A stretch of 64,000 bases of DNA from Streptomyces yatensis (GTDB lineage: Bacteria; Actinomycetota; Actinomycetes; Streptomycetales; Streptomycetaceae). A model generated the notes under the pieces. That model was not told the origin of the DNA. It was given only the letters and a program-made list of their open reading frames with translations, and did no database searches. Where the stretch lies: assembly GCF_018069625.1 (NCBI RefSeq), contig NZ_CP072941.1, forward strand, positions 4,340,001 through 4,404,000, written 5' to 3'. Below, piece by piece: positions 43,932 through 51,678 of the stretch. How positions within the stretch are numbered: the stretch's first letter is position 1; every line of letters starts with the position of its first letter. The translations under genes and the position numbers were made by a program.

Positions 43932-44666
43932 TCACTCCACGTGGCGCAGAAGCGCCCACGTCTGCTCCCCCACGACGCCATCGGTGGGGACATGGTCCTG
44001 CCGCTGGAGCCGCTTGACCTGCGCTTCCGTATGCGGTCCGAAGTATCCGTCGATGTCCCCCGGGGACAGCTTGTGGCGCAGGAGGAGACACTGCACCTCG
44101 GCCGCGTCGGGGCCCGTGCTGTTGAGCATGACCCGATGGGACATGGCCGCGCTGTTCCCGGCGAACACCAGGTCGTCACGCCGGGTGTAAGTGCAGGTGT
44201 ACTTCCCGACCGTGGCAGCGGTCCCTTGTCTGCCCCCGGCCTTGGGATGCTGAGCGTCCATGACCAGCAGTACGGAAACGACCGCGGACAGCAGAAGCCC
44301 GCCCGCGGCCGCGGACAACGCCACGACGCGTATGCGTGGCACCTCGGAATCCGGCGCATCGTGCGCCGGATCGCTTCCGGCCATGGCGCCAGCGTCCGAG
44401 GCCGTGTTCCAGGTCCTTTCCGCGGCGTCCCGCAACTCAAGCAAGGGTCCGGCATCCTCGCCGGCGATCCTGGCCAGAGCTTCGACGGCCGCCTCGGGAG
44501 GCAGGACTTTGCCATTGAGGTAGCGCTCCCACGACGAACCGCTGAAGGGAGTCTTCGTCTGGAGGGAAACCAAGCTGAGGCCGCTGCGGTCCTTCAACAG
44601 TCGCAGCTGCCCTACGAACCGCCGCCCGTTCGAGTCGAGTGACGGGGGCAGTGCTCTCCATCTCAC
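43932..44666 (-). CDS. One-pass membrane HTH protein with peptidoglycan-binding domain (paralogue 3)
   Basis: A 244-aa protein with the same helix-turn-helix layout (LRLLKDRSGLSLVSLQTKTPFSGSSWERYLNGK, ~20-55) and one membrane segment near 120-140. The outside domain ends in a PG_binding_1-like unit (VQCLLLRHKLSPGDIDGYFG, TDGVVGEQTWALL) matching the kinase at 39309 and the secreted protein at 45125. The GTG at 44666 has GAAGGGGGAG upstream; further upstream the frame enters the repeat array and is unlikely to be coding. Confidence 0.83.
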   Translation of the reverse strand: MRWRALPPSLDSNGRRFVGQLRLLKDRSGLSLVSLQTKTPFSGSSWERYLNGKVLPPEAAVEALARIAGEDAGPLLELRDAAERTWNTASDAGAMAGSDPAHDAPDSEVPRIRVVALSAAAGGLLLSAVVSVLLVMDAQHPKAGGRQGTAATVGKYTCTYTRRDDLVFAGNSAAMSHRVMLNSTGPDAAEVQCLLLRHKLSPGDIDGYFGPHTEAQVKRLQRQDHVPTDGVVGEQTWALLRHVE

Positions 44667-44705
44667 TACGCTCCCCCTTCGCAGCACCGCTCCTCGGGCC
44701 CGGCC

Positions 44706-44845
44706 CTGACCCATGGGTCCCTGACCCATGGGTCCCTGACCCACGGGTCCCGGGTCCCGGGTCCCGGAGCCCGGAGCCCGGAGCCCGGAGCCCGGAGCCC
44801 GGAGCCCGGAGCCCGGAGCCCGGAGCCCGGAGCCCGGAGCCCGGA
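44706..44845. repeat. Tandem repeats: 15-bp then 7-bp units
   Basis: Three copies of a CCCTGACCCATGGGT-type 15-bp unit pass through GGGTCCC units into about eleven exact GGAGCCC heptamers (about 44766-44842). The whole lies upstream of paralogue 3 and may affect its transcription. Copy number of the heptamer is likely to vary between strains. Confidence 0.9.
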
Positions 44846-44938
44846 CCGAGTCTCCTCCCGTCCGGCTGATCGTGGAGCGCTTTCGCCGCTGCTGTCCCCC
44901 TTCCAGGCGCCGGATCCGGACATCCAGTGGCTGGACGT

Positions 44939-44956
44939 GGATGTCCCAGGATCACC
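44939..44956. promoter_or_regulatory. GGATGTCCC site (site C) with inverted partner
   Basis: GGATGTCCCAGGATCACC at 44939. An inverted GGACATCC lies 13 bp upstream (44918-44925), so the pair forms a dyad between paralogue 3 and the secreted protein gene. Confidence 0.55.
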
Positions 44957-44990
44957 TCAGGACCGCGACGAGATCGCAGGTGACCGTCCG

Positions 44991-45008
44991 GGAGGTCCCG
45001 GGACATCT
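44991..45008. promoter_or_regulatory. GGAnnTCCCGGGAnnTC palindrome (site D)
   Basis: GGAGGTCCCGGGACATCT is almost the same symmetric element as site A upstream of eccC (15 of 18 identical). It lies ~117 bp before the secreted peptidoglycan-binding gene. Confidence 0.6.
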
Positions 45009-45124
45009 CCGGTTGTTCCTCTCGGCTGGTGAAGCACCACGCCACCCAACAACAGTGATTCCGACCACGGGCCCCCAAAGCCGTGAGTCGCCCGTGTACG
45101 TCACCCGACGAAAGGTACTCACCG

Positions 45125-45517
45125 ATGCTCATACGCAAGGCTGTCGTTGCCTCGGCCGCGGCGCTCACCCTGACCAGCTTGTCGATCACCATCGCCGATT
45201 CGGCCATGGCCGCCGACGTCGCCTCGGCCAGTTCCGCCGCCGTGCAGTCCTACAGCTGCTCCAGGACGTACTACAGCGGCACAGCCATCACCGAGTCCGG
45301 TGACACCGGAAACAGGGTGATCGAGGTGCAGTGCCAGCTCTACCACCGCGGATTCCTCAGTGCGGGACAGGTGGACGGCATCTTCGGAAGCATCACCTAC
45401 AACGCGGTTCTCCGCTTCCAGAAGGAGTACAACAGCATCTGCCACGGAGGAATCTCGGTCGATGGCGTCGTGGGCACATACACCTGGGCCGCGCTGCGCT
45501 CCGCCTGCCCGAGCTGA
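45125..45517 (+). CDS. Secreted peptidoglycan-binding protein
   Basis: A 130-aa protein. A signal peptide (LIRKAVVASAAALTLTSLSITI, cleavage near ADSAMA-AD) is followed by a single PG_binding_1 domain: RVIEVQCQLYHRGF, VDGIFGSITYNAVLRFQ, VDGVVGTYTWAAL, with four cysteines. CSRTYYSGTAIT matches the kinase segment CRYYSGTALT, so the two outside domains share recent ancestry. It has no catalytic domain and may be a wall-bound ligand or competitor for the membrane sensors. The ATG at 45125 has AAAGG upstream. Confidence 0.85.
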   Translation: MLIRKAVVASAAALTLTSLSITIADSAMAADVASASSAAVQSYSCSRTYYSGTAITESGDTGNRVIEVQCQLYHRGFLSAGQVDGIFGSITYNAVLRFQKEYNSICHGGISVDGVVGTYTWAALRSACPS

Positions 45518-45754
45518 GCAGTGAGTCCAGCGCGCACGGGGCTTTCTGCGACGCGCACGGGGGGCTCTCGTCCGTCGTCTCGGTGACCTCGTACCGGGGA
45601 TGCCTCCGAGCGAGTGCTCCGCCCCGAAGAGCGTGAGCAGGGCCTTGCCGCGCGTTCGTGGTGTTCGCGCGGGCGCGCGAGGACGGGGGAGGGCGGCCTG
45701 GTCGCCCGTCCCCGCCGCGGCTCCGGTGAGATCCGCTCCGGCCTCAACGCCCCG

Positions 45755-46726
45755 TCAGCCGTAGCGCGCCGCCAGTGCCAATGCCGTCGCCGCGATCCGT
45801 TCCCGCAGCTCAGGCGGGCTCACCACCTCCACATGCGCGCCCAGCCTGAGCAACTCGCCCTCCGCATGGGCCAGACTCTCGATCGGGATGAGCGCGCGGC
45901 GCCAGCCGCCGGGGTGCTCTTCCTCACCCGCCTCGACGGCGTCGATCACCGCCGGCACCCCGATTTCCCGCAGCCGCTCGGCCCCGGCCGGGGAGATCCG
46001 GATCTCCGCCCGCCCCTGCCAGAGCGATCCCTGCAACCGCGCCGTGTGCGCCCGCCAGTACGACGCCAGGTCGAAGTCCGCCGGTGGCACGAACTCCTCG
46101 TCGAGAGGCCGGAGGTCCAGGATCTGGCTGATCCGGTAGGTGCGGGGGGCGTCGCCGCCGGCGTGCGCCACCACGTACCAGCGGCCCGCCTTGAGCACGA
46201 TCCCGTACGGTTCGAGCCGCCGCTCCACGATCTCCGGGGCGTACCAGCGCCGGTAGCGCACGTGGACCGCCCGCCGCTGCCATACCGCCGCCGCGACCGC
46301 GGGCAGATGCGGGGCATCGTCCGCCTCTCGGTACCACCCGGGCGCGTCGAGGTGAAACCGCTCGCGGATGCGTCGCGCCTGGCGCCGCAGCTCGGCCGGC
46401 AGGGCGGCCTCCAGTTTGAGCTCGGCCGCGGTCAGCACCGAGCCGAGACCCAGATCGGCCGCGGGCCCCGGCAACCCGGCCAGGAACAATGCCTCGGCCT
46501 CATCGGCGGTGAGCCCGGTCAAGCGGGTGCGGTAGCCGTCGACGAGCGCGTAACCACCGTCGTGGCCCGGCTCTCCGTAGACCGGGACGCCGGCCGCGGT
46601 CAGCGATTCCACGTCCCGGTAGACCGTACGGACGGACACCTCGAGCTCCGCCGCGAGTTCGGCGGCGGTCATCCGGCCGCGGTTCTGCAGCAGGAGAAGG
46701 AGGGAGAGGAGTCTGCCGGCGCGCAT
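45755..46726 (-). CDS. WYL-domain transcriptional regulator (YafY/DeoR-like)
   Basis: A 323-aa regulator. The N-terminal winged helix MTAAELAAELEVSVRTVYRDVESLTAAGVPV is at residues ~19-50, the WYL domain is at ~135-230 (RRLEPYGIVLKAGRWYVVAHAGG, RISQI), and a C-terminal WCX extension follows. It is divergent from the 165-aa gene across a perfect palindrome, which suggests it controls that gene and itself. Confidence 0.9.
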   Translation of the reverse strand: MRAGRLLSLLLLLQNRGRMTAAELAAELEVSVRTVYRDVESLTAAGVPVYGEPGHDGGYALVDGYRTRLTGLTADEAEALFLAGLPGPAADLGLGSVLTAAELKLEAALPAELRRQARRIRERFHLDAPGWYREADDAPHLPAVAAAVWQRRAVHVRYRRWYAPEIVERRLEPYGIVLKAGRWYVVAHAGGDAPRTYRISQILDLRPLDEEFVPPADFDLASYWRAHTARLQGSLWQGRAEIRISPAGAERLREIGVPAVIDAVEAGEEEHPGGWRRALIPIESLAHAEGELLRLGAHVEVVSPPELRERIAATALALAARYG

Positions 46727-46745
46727 GCCGGGGAAATCTACCCAG

Positions 46746-46772
46746 GTCCACTGACAGTTGTCGTCAGTGGAC
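46746..46772. promoter_or_regulatory. Perfect palindrome, WYL-regulator operator candidate
   Basis: GTCCACTGAC, seven bases, then GTCAGTGGAC: 10-bp arms without mismatch, 20 bp from each of the two divergent start codons. TGACAnnnnGTCA-like sites are typical for YafY/WYL repressors. Confidence 0.8.
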
Positions 46773-46791
46773 TGGGCCTAGCCTCCGGCGC

Positions 46792-47289
46792 ATGGACAAC
46801 AGCACCGGCTTCGGCTTCTTCACCGGCACGTACGACGTCGTCAACCGTTGGCGCAAGGACTTCCTCGACCCCACCGAGGGCGAAGACCGCTGGGAGGAGT
46901 TCCCGGGTCTCACCCGCGCCTCCGCGCACTTCGACGGGCGGGCCAGCTTCGATGAGATCGAGTTCCCGACGAAGGGCTTCGCCGGACTGACCCTGCGGCT
47001 GTACGACCCCGCCGCCGACGCATGGTCCCTGTACTGGGCGAGCAAGCGCACCGGCACCCTCTTCCCGCCTGTGACCGGCCGTTTCGAGCCGGACGGCACA
47101 GGCGTCTTCCACGGCGACGACGAACACCTCGGACGCGAGGTGAAGGTCCGCTTCGTCTGGTCGGAGGTCACCGAGACCACCGCGCACTGGGAGCAGGCGT
47201 TCTCCGTCGACGAGGGGCGCACCTGGATCACCAACTGGCACATGCACATGGCCAAGCGCGTCCCGGACGGTCCTAGTTCAGCCCGGTGA
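46792..47289 (+). CDS. DUF1579-like conserved protein
   Basis: A 165-aa soluble beta-rich protein (FFTGTYDVVNRWRKDFL, LTLRLYDPAADAWSLYWAS, TGRFEPDGTGVFHGDD, VRFVWSEVTETTAHWEQAFSVDEGRTW). It resembles DUF1579 lipocalin-like proteins of unknown function. It is divergent from the WYL regulator, and its 3' end overlaps the monooxygenase gene by 17 bp in the convergent sense. I do not assign a substrate. Confidence 0.75.
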   Translation: MDNSTGFGFFTGTYDVVNRWRKDFLDPTEGEDRWEEFPGLTRASAHFDGRASFDEIEFPTKGFAGLTLRLYDPAADAWSLYWASKRTGTLFPPVTGRFEPDGTGVFHGDDEHLGREVKVRFVWSEVTETTAHWEQAFSVDEGRTWITNWHMHMAKRVPDGPSSAR

Positions 47290-48454
47290 GGAATTCGCTG
47301 AACAGGCGGTTCGCCGATGCGGACGCGTAGAGGCGGTCGAACTCCGCCCGGGCGATCCGGCGCCGGAACTCGCCCTGGTAGGAGGCGTCTCCGGAGTCGT
47401 GCATCAGGTCGGTGAACCATGCCGCGAACGCCTGGTAGTTCCACACGTGCCGCAGGCAGGTCGACGAGTAGGTGTCGAGCAGGCTCGCGTCCTGCTCCTC
47501 GACCTGGCGGATGACGGCCTTCGCGAACACGTCGGCGTCGTGGAGGGCCAGGTTCATTCCCTTCGCACTCATGGGAGGCACGATGTGGGCGGCGTCTCCG
47601 AGCAGATACAGCCGGCCGTGGCTCATCGGGTCGTGGACCACGCTGCGCAGCGGCACCAGCTGCTTGCTGGAGATTTCGCCCCGTGTCTTCACGGGTTCGC
47701 CGAAGCGGGTCTCGATCTCTTCCCAGATGCGCTCGTCCGTCCACTCCGCGGTGGAACTGTCCAGCGGGCACTGGAGGTAGAAGCGGCTCGCCTCGGGGCC
47801 GCGCGCGAACTGGCCGGCGAAGCCGCGGGAATGGATCGCCATCATGGACTGGTGGTTGGCGGGAACCTCGGCCAGGACGGTCAGCCATGCGTACCCGTAG
47901 TCGTGCGCGTAGCGGGTGAGATGGCCGCTGGGGATGGTCGCGCGGCTGACACCGCGGTCGCCGTCGCAGCCGGCGATGAAGTCGCAGCTGATCGTCCGTG
48001 TCGTGCCGGCGCGGTCCCGGTAGCGCACGAGGGGCCGTTCGTCGCCGGAAACGCTCTCCAGCGAGACGTCGTCGGCGTCGAACCGGAGGTCTCCGCCGTC
48101 GCTGACGAACACGTCGATGAGGTGGCGAACGAGCACCTGCTGGGGGCAGAAGCGTCCGTCGCCGTCGCCGGTCAGGTATGTGTACGGGCGCGTCTGGCCG
48201 TCGATCCGGAAGTTCAGCACCGGCTCGAAGGGGACGCCGTCGAGTACCCTGTCCTCGAGTCCCCACTGTCTGAACATGCGTGCCGCGCGGTGGTCGATGA
48301 CGCCGGCCCGCTGCCGCTGCTCGACGTACGTACGGCTGCGCTTTTCCAGGACGACGCAGTCGATCCCGCCGCGCAGCAGGAAGTTGCCGAGGGCGAGCCC
48401 GGCGACTCCCGATCCCACGATCACCACCGTGGTGTTTTCGTCCACTACGGACAT
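47273..48454 (-). CDS. FAD-dependent aromatic monooxygenase, 4-hydroxybenzoate hydroxylase-like
   Basis: A 393-aa flavoprotein monooxygenase. It has the Rossmann motif VVIVGSGVAGLALG, the PobA-like QRAGVIDH segment, DFIAGCDGDRGVSR (DG motif) and LYLLGDAAHIVPPMSAKGMNLALHDA (GD motif with the PobA-type PPxxAKG). These place it with 4-hydroxybenzoate 3-monooxygenase, although no protocatechuate genes are adjacent. The ATG at 48454 has GAAGGGG upstream. It is divergent from a TetR gene that probably regulates it. Confidence 0.85.
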   Translation of the reverse strand: MSVVDENTTVVIVGSGVAGLALGNFLLRGGIDCVVLEKRSRTYVEQRQRAGVIDHRAARMFRQWGLEDRVLDGVPFEPVLNFRIDGQTRPYTYLTGDGDGRFCPQQVLVRHLIDVFVSDGGDLRFDADDVSLESVSGDERPLVRYRDRAGTTRTISCDFIAGCDGDRGVSRATIPSGHLTRYAHDYGYAWLTVLAEVPANHQSMMAIHSRGFAGQFARGPEASRFYLQCPLDSSTAEWTDERIWEEIETRFGEPVKTRGEISSKQLVPLRSVVHDPMSHGRLYLLGDAAHIVPPMSAKGMNLALHDADVFAKAVIRQVEEQDASLLDTYSSTCLRHVWNYQAFAAWFTDLMHDSGDASYQGEFRRRIARAEFDRLYASASANRLFSEFLTGLN

Positions 48455-48571
48455 GGGCCGTACCCCTTCATTTTCGTGTGAGCGCGCCACGGAGCCGCCA
48501 CGGAGCCGTTTCCCGGCATGCAAGGGCCGCGCCAAGGCGCGCCGCGAGGACATATCCTTAAGCGAAGTCGC

Positions 48572-48592
48572 GACTACGGATCATACGTAGTC
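48572..48592. promoter_or_regulatory. Palindrome, TetR operator candidate
   Basis: GACTACG, seven bases, CGTAGTC. A further half site CACTACGGATCGC follows at 48595. It lies in the divergent gap between the monooxygenase and TetR genes. Confidence 0.7.
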
Positions 48593-48621
48593 TTCACTAC
48601 GGATCGCAAGGAGGAATCGGC

Positions 48622-49176
48622 ATGCGCCGAGACGGGGCCGCCAACAAGGAGCGCGTTCTGCTCGCCGCCGAGCAGGTGTTCGCCGCGAGCGGGGCAGCGG
48701 GTTCCACGGAGGAGATCGCCCGGCAGGCCCAGGTCAGCATCGCCACGGTGTTCCGGCACTTCCCCACCAAGCAGGACCTGATCGAGGCCACCGCCGTGCG
48801 CTACCTCGAGAAGCTGACCGACGAGGCCCGCCGGCTCGCCGATGACACGGACCCCGGCAGGGCGTTCGCCTCCTTGATGCGGACCCTCGTGTCGACCGGA
48901 GCCGTCAAGATGACCCTGCTGGATCTGCTGCCTCCCCACAGCGACGACGGCGACGGCCTGTCCCAGCCGGTCACCGCGGCAGTCGACGCCTTCCGCGGAG
49001 CCCTCAGGTCGGCACTCGAACGCGCCCAGACCGCCGGGGCCGCCCGACCGGACGCCACCGCCGACGACGTATCCGTACTGCTGCGCGCCCTGGCCCATGT
49101 GGCGACCCCCGGCGAGGACGGAGGCGTCGACCGGGCCGTGGGAATCGTCCTCGACGGCCTCGGCGTACCGCGCTGA
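48622..49176 (+). CDS. TetR-family transcriptional regulator
   Basis: A 184-aa TetR protein with HTH GSTEEIARQAQVSIATVFRHFPTKQDLIEA (residues ~28-58) and a helical ligand domain. The spacing to the palindrome and the divergent PobA-like gene suggest a local repressor responding to an aromatic compound, which is inference. AAGGAGG precedes the ATG. Confidence 0.9.
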   Translation: MRRDGAANKERVLLAAEQVFAASGAAGSTEEIARQAQVSIATVFRHFPTKQDLIEATAVRYLEKLTDEARRLADDTDPGRAFASLMRTLVSTGAVKMTLLDLLPPHSDDGDGLSQPVTAAVDAFRGALRSALERAQTAGAARPDATADDVSVLLRALAHVATPGEDGGVDRAVGIVLDGLGVPR

Positions 49177-49415
49177 CGCGCACTCGCTCACCGGGCGGCG
49201 CCGTCTTCGACCACAACGACGCGACAAGTTTCGTACGTCGCAAGGGAGTTGAGCTGGCCGGGTGGAGATCACGGCCCGGTCTCGTTCTTCTCTGGTTGGG
49301 CAACCGTTCAGCTTTCAGACAACTCTACTTAGGCGACCCTTCCGTTCCGGCCGCCGGGGGAGACAGATGGCAGTCGGGGCTCCAGGGCGACCAATGCGTT
49401 ACTGATGGAGGATTT

Positions 49416-50879
49416 GTGCGCAATAGAACCCGAGGTGTGGTGGGTGTGGCGGTCGGCGCCGTCGTCACCGCCGCTGTGGCCGCCGGGGCCGGGGCCGTCG
49501 TGTCGAACGGTGACGGGACCGACCGGAGCCAGCCCTCCCCCAGGGCTGCCGCGGCAGGAAAGACCACGGGCGACTTCGACGGCGACGGATATGCCGACCT
49601 CGGCGTGGGCGCGCCGGACGGCACCGTTTCCGGGAAGTCCAAGGCGGGCTACGTGGGCGTGACCTACGGGGCCCAGAGCGGCGTGGACACCGGTCGGCAC
49701 GGTACGTTGTCGCAGGCCAGCGCGGGGGTGCCCGGCACCCCGGAGGCCGGGGACCACTTCGGCTCGGCCGTGGTGCGCGGTGACGTGGACGGGGACGGGT
49801 ACACCGATCTGATCGTCGCCGCGAACTACGAGGCCATCGGCGACGCCAAGCGGGCCGGTTCCGTGACGGTCGTCTTCGGCTCGAAGGACGGCCTGTCCGG
49901 CGACGCCATCGCCTTCCACGCGCCGAAGGCCACCGCCTACGCGATGTTCGGCGACACCATGGCCGTGGGCGACTACAACCACGACGGCCGCGACGACATC
50001 GCCATCTCCGACGGCACCAAGGTCCAGATCGTCAGCGGCGCGGCCAACCTGCGCGAGACGGCCACCCCGAAGATGTCCAGCGTCACCCCGCCCGGCGGCG
50101 GAGCGGGCATCGAGCATCTGTCCTCGGGCGACATCAACGGGGACGGCTTCGCCGACCTGGTCACCGTCGCCTACCAGGACGACCCCGCCGACGAGGGCAC
50201 GCTCGGCGTGCTGCCCGGTTCGTCCGGTGGGCTGAAGGGCACGTCGCTGGGCGAGGACGTGGCGCTGCCGTTCGCCTCGTACCAGGCCGTGGTGGGTGAC
50301 ATCAACGGCGACGGCAAGGACGACGTCGTCACGGACACCGGCTTCGAGGACGGTCCGGGCGACCAGCGCCTGCGGACGTACCCGGGCACCGCCCAGGGCC
50401 TCGACACCGCGAACCCGGTGGACTGGAAGGGCGCGGCGCAGAGCGGCACCGCCTCCCAGCTCACCGACATCAACGGTGACGGCAATGACGACCTCGTCGT
50501 CAGCGACACCGCCGCCGAGGCTCCTGGCGGCTACAACGACGCGGGCGCCATCACCGTGCTCAAGGGCACCAAGGACTGGCTGACCGACACGGGGGCGCAG
50601 ACGTTCTCCCTCGACACCGAGGGCGTCCCCGGCGAGATGGCGGGCAACGACAAGTTCGGTGCCGCCGTCTCGGCGGCCGACTACAACGGCGACGGCAAGC
50701 CCGACCTGGCCATCGGGGTCCCGAACCGGACCGAGGGCGCGGGCGCGGTGGCGCTCCTGTACGCGGGCGCCGACGGGATCACCGCCGAGGGCTCCGCACT
50801 CATCGGGCCGGGCGACCTCGGCTCCCCGGCGGCCGATGCCGCCTTCGGCACGGAGCTGTCCAGCCGGGCCACGAAGTAG
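49416..50879 (+). CDS. Secreted FG-GAP/VCBS repeat protein
   Basis: A 487-aa exported protein with an Arg-containing, Ala/Val-rich signal peptide (VAVGAVVTAAVAAGAGAVVS) and then about seven integrin-alpha-type repeats. Each carries a calcium loop of the DxDGDG form: DFDGDGYADL, DVDGDGYTDL, DYNHDGRDDI, DINGDGFADL, DINGDGKDDV, DINGDGNDDL and DYNGDGKPDL. It should fold as a beta-propeller and bind calcium. Ligands are unknown. The GTG at 49416 has GGAGG six bases before it. It is followed by a very strong terminator. Confidence 0.9.
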   Translation: MRNRTRGVVGVAVGAVVTAAVAAGAGAVVSNGDGTDRSQPSPRAAAAGKTTGDFDGDGYADLGVGAPDGTVSGKSKAGYVGVTYGAQSGVDTGRHGTLSQASAGVPGTPEAGDHFGSAVVRGDVDGDGYTDLIVAANYEAIGDAKRAGSVTVVFGSKDGLSGDAIAFHAPKATAYAMFGDTMAVGDYNHDGRDDIAISDGTKVQIVSGAANLRETATPKMSSVTPPGGGAGIEHLSSGDINGDGFADLVTVAYQDDPADEGTLGVLPGSSGGLKGTSLGEDVALPFASYQAVVGDINGDGKDDVVTDTGFEDGPGDQRLRTYPGTAQGLDTANPVDWKGAAQSGTASQLTDINGDGNDDLVVSDTAAEAPGGYNDAGAITVLKGTKDWLTDTGAQTFSLDTEGVPGEMAGNDKFGAAVSAADYNGDGKPDLAIGVPNRTEGAGAVALLYAGADGITAEGSALIGPGDLGSPAADAAFGTELSSRATK

Positions 50880-50927
50880 CACCACCGCACGTAGCACCAC
50901 ATCACCTAGCACCACCCGTCGTTGGTT

Positions 50928-50969
50928 CGATGGCCTGGCCCGGCTCTTCCGAGCCGGGCCAGGCCATCG
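50928..50969. terminator. Terminator after the FG-GAP gene
   Basis: A perfect 19-bp stem from CGATGGCCTGGCCCGGCTC to its complement, with the tetraloop TTCC. It is among the strongest hairpins in the window. Confidence 0.92.
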
Positions 50970-51046
50970 GCCGCATACGACCAGCCGAACGCGACCATGA
51001 ATTTAACGTCGTCCACCAGGACTGACGCGCTTCACGTGAGCCACGG

Positions 51047-51136
51047 GGCCGACCCTCCGCGGGTCGGCCCTCCCCAGGTCGGCGCTCCTCGGGTCGGCCC
51101 TCCGCGGGTCGGCCCTCCGCGGGTCGGCCCTCCCCC
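51047..51136. repeat. 15-bp tandem repeat
   Basis: GGTCGGCCCTCCGCG-type units start at 51062, 51077, 51092, 51107 and 51122, with a first imperfect copy at 51047. The array lies just downstream of the GYD gene stop. Because 15 is a multiple of three, it reads as a five-residue repeat in each frame, but no frame has a start or context that supports a gene. Confidence 0.88.
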
Positions 51137-51148
51137 GCGTACCGCCCC

Positions 51149-51445
51149 TCAGCCCGCGGCCTTGGCGATGATGCCCCGCATCTCGTCTTGCCCGAAGGCC
51201 CGCAGTGTGGTGGTGCGCACATTGCCCAACGCGCCGAGCTGCAAGGACGCCGCGGTGGCGGTTTCGTCGTCGGGGGCCTCGACGATGCACACGAGGTCGT
51301 ACGGCCCGTCCGTCCAGTAGATCTCCACGAGCCTCGCCCCGAGCTTGTTCAGCGCCGCGGAGAAGTCCTCGGTGCGCTTCGTGGTGTCCTTGTAGGCACG
51401 GACTCCCTGCTCGGTCCAGTTCAGCAGCGTGATGTAGGTCGCCAC
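51149..51445 (-). CDS. GYD-domain protein
   Basis: A 98-aa protein of the GYD family: ATYITLLNWTEQGVRAYKDT at the start, YWTDGPYDLVCIVEAPDDETA in the middle (GYD/GPYD motif), and a C-terminal RAFGQDEM. The ferredoxin-like fold is common in Streptomyces, with unknown function. The GTG at 51445 has GGGAGGTGAGG upstream. Confidence 0.88.
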   Translation of the reverse strand: MATYITLLNWTEQGVRAYKDTTKRTEDFSAALNKLGARLVEIYWTDGPYDLVCIVEAPDDETATAASLQLGALGNVRTTTLRAFGQDEMRGIIAKAAG

Positions 51446-51678
51446 GCCCCTCACCTCCCAGGAGAAGAACCCCCTGAGATCAATTCTGGGAGCGACGTCC
51501 TGACTCCGCACCCCTGGCCCACCGGACGCGCCCGACGGCCACCTCGGATTTGCCGAACCGGCAACAGGCATGGCCCGTGCTGCCCAGGTCACGGCAGGAT
51601 CGGACCGTCGGCCGCCACGCAGAGACCGTCGGCCGCTGCCACGCAGAGTGCGTGCCCGAACGCCCCCGGGAGAGAACC

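Noticed and set aside
43341..44642. 433-codon plus-strand frame opposite the HTH membrane paralogues
   Set aside because: The minus strand encodes two coherent HTH-TM proteins; the plus frame lacks domains.
44766..44842. Possible CRISPR array at the heptamer repeats
   Set aside because: Units are contiguous 7-mers without spacers; no cas genes nearby. The 19-bp array at 7251 was rejected for the same reason.
49329..50915. 528-codon minus-strand frame opposite the FG-GAP gene
   Set aside because: Caused by the regular GACGGCGAC calcium-loop codons read backwards.
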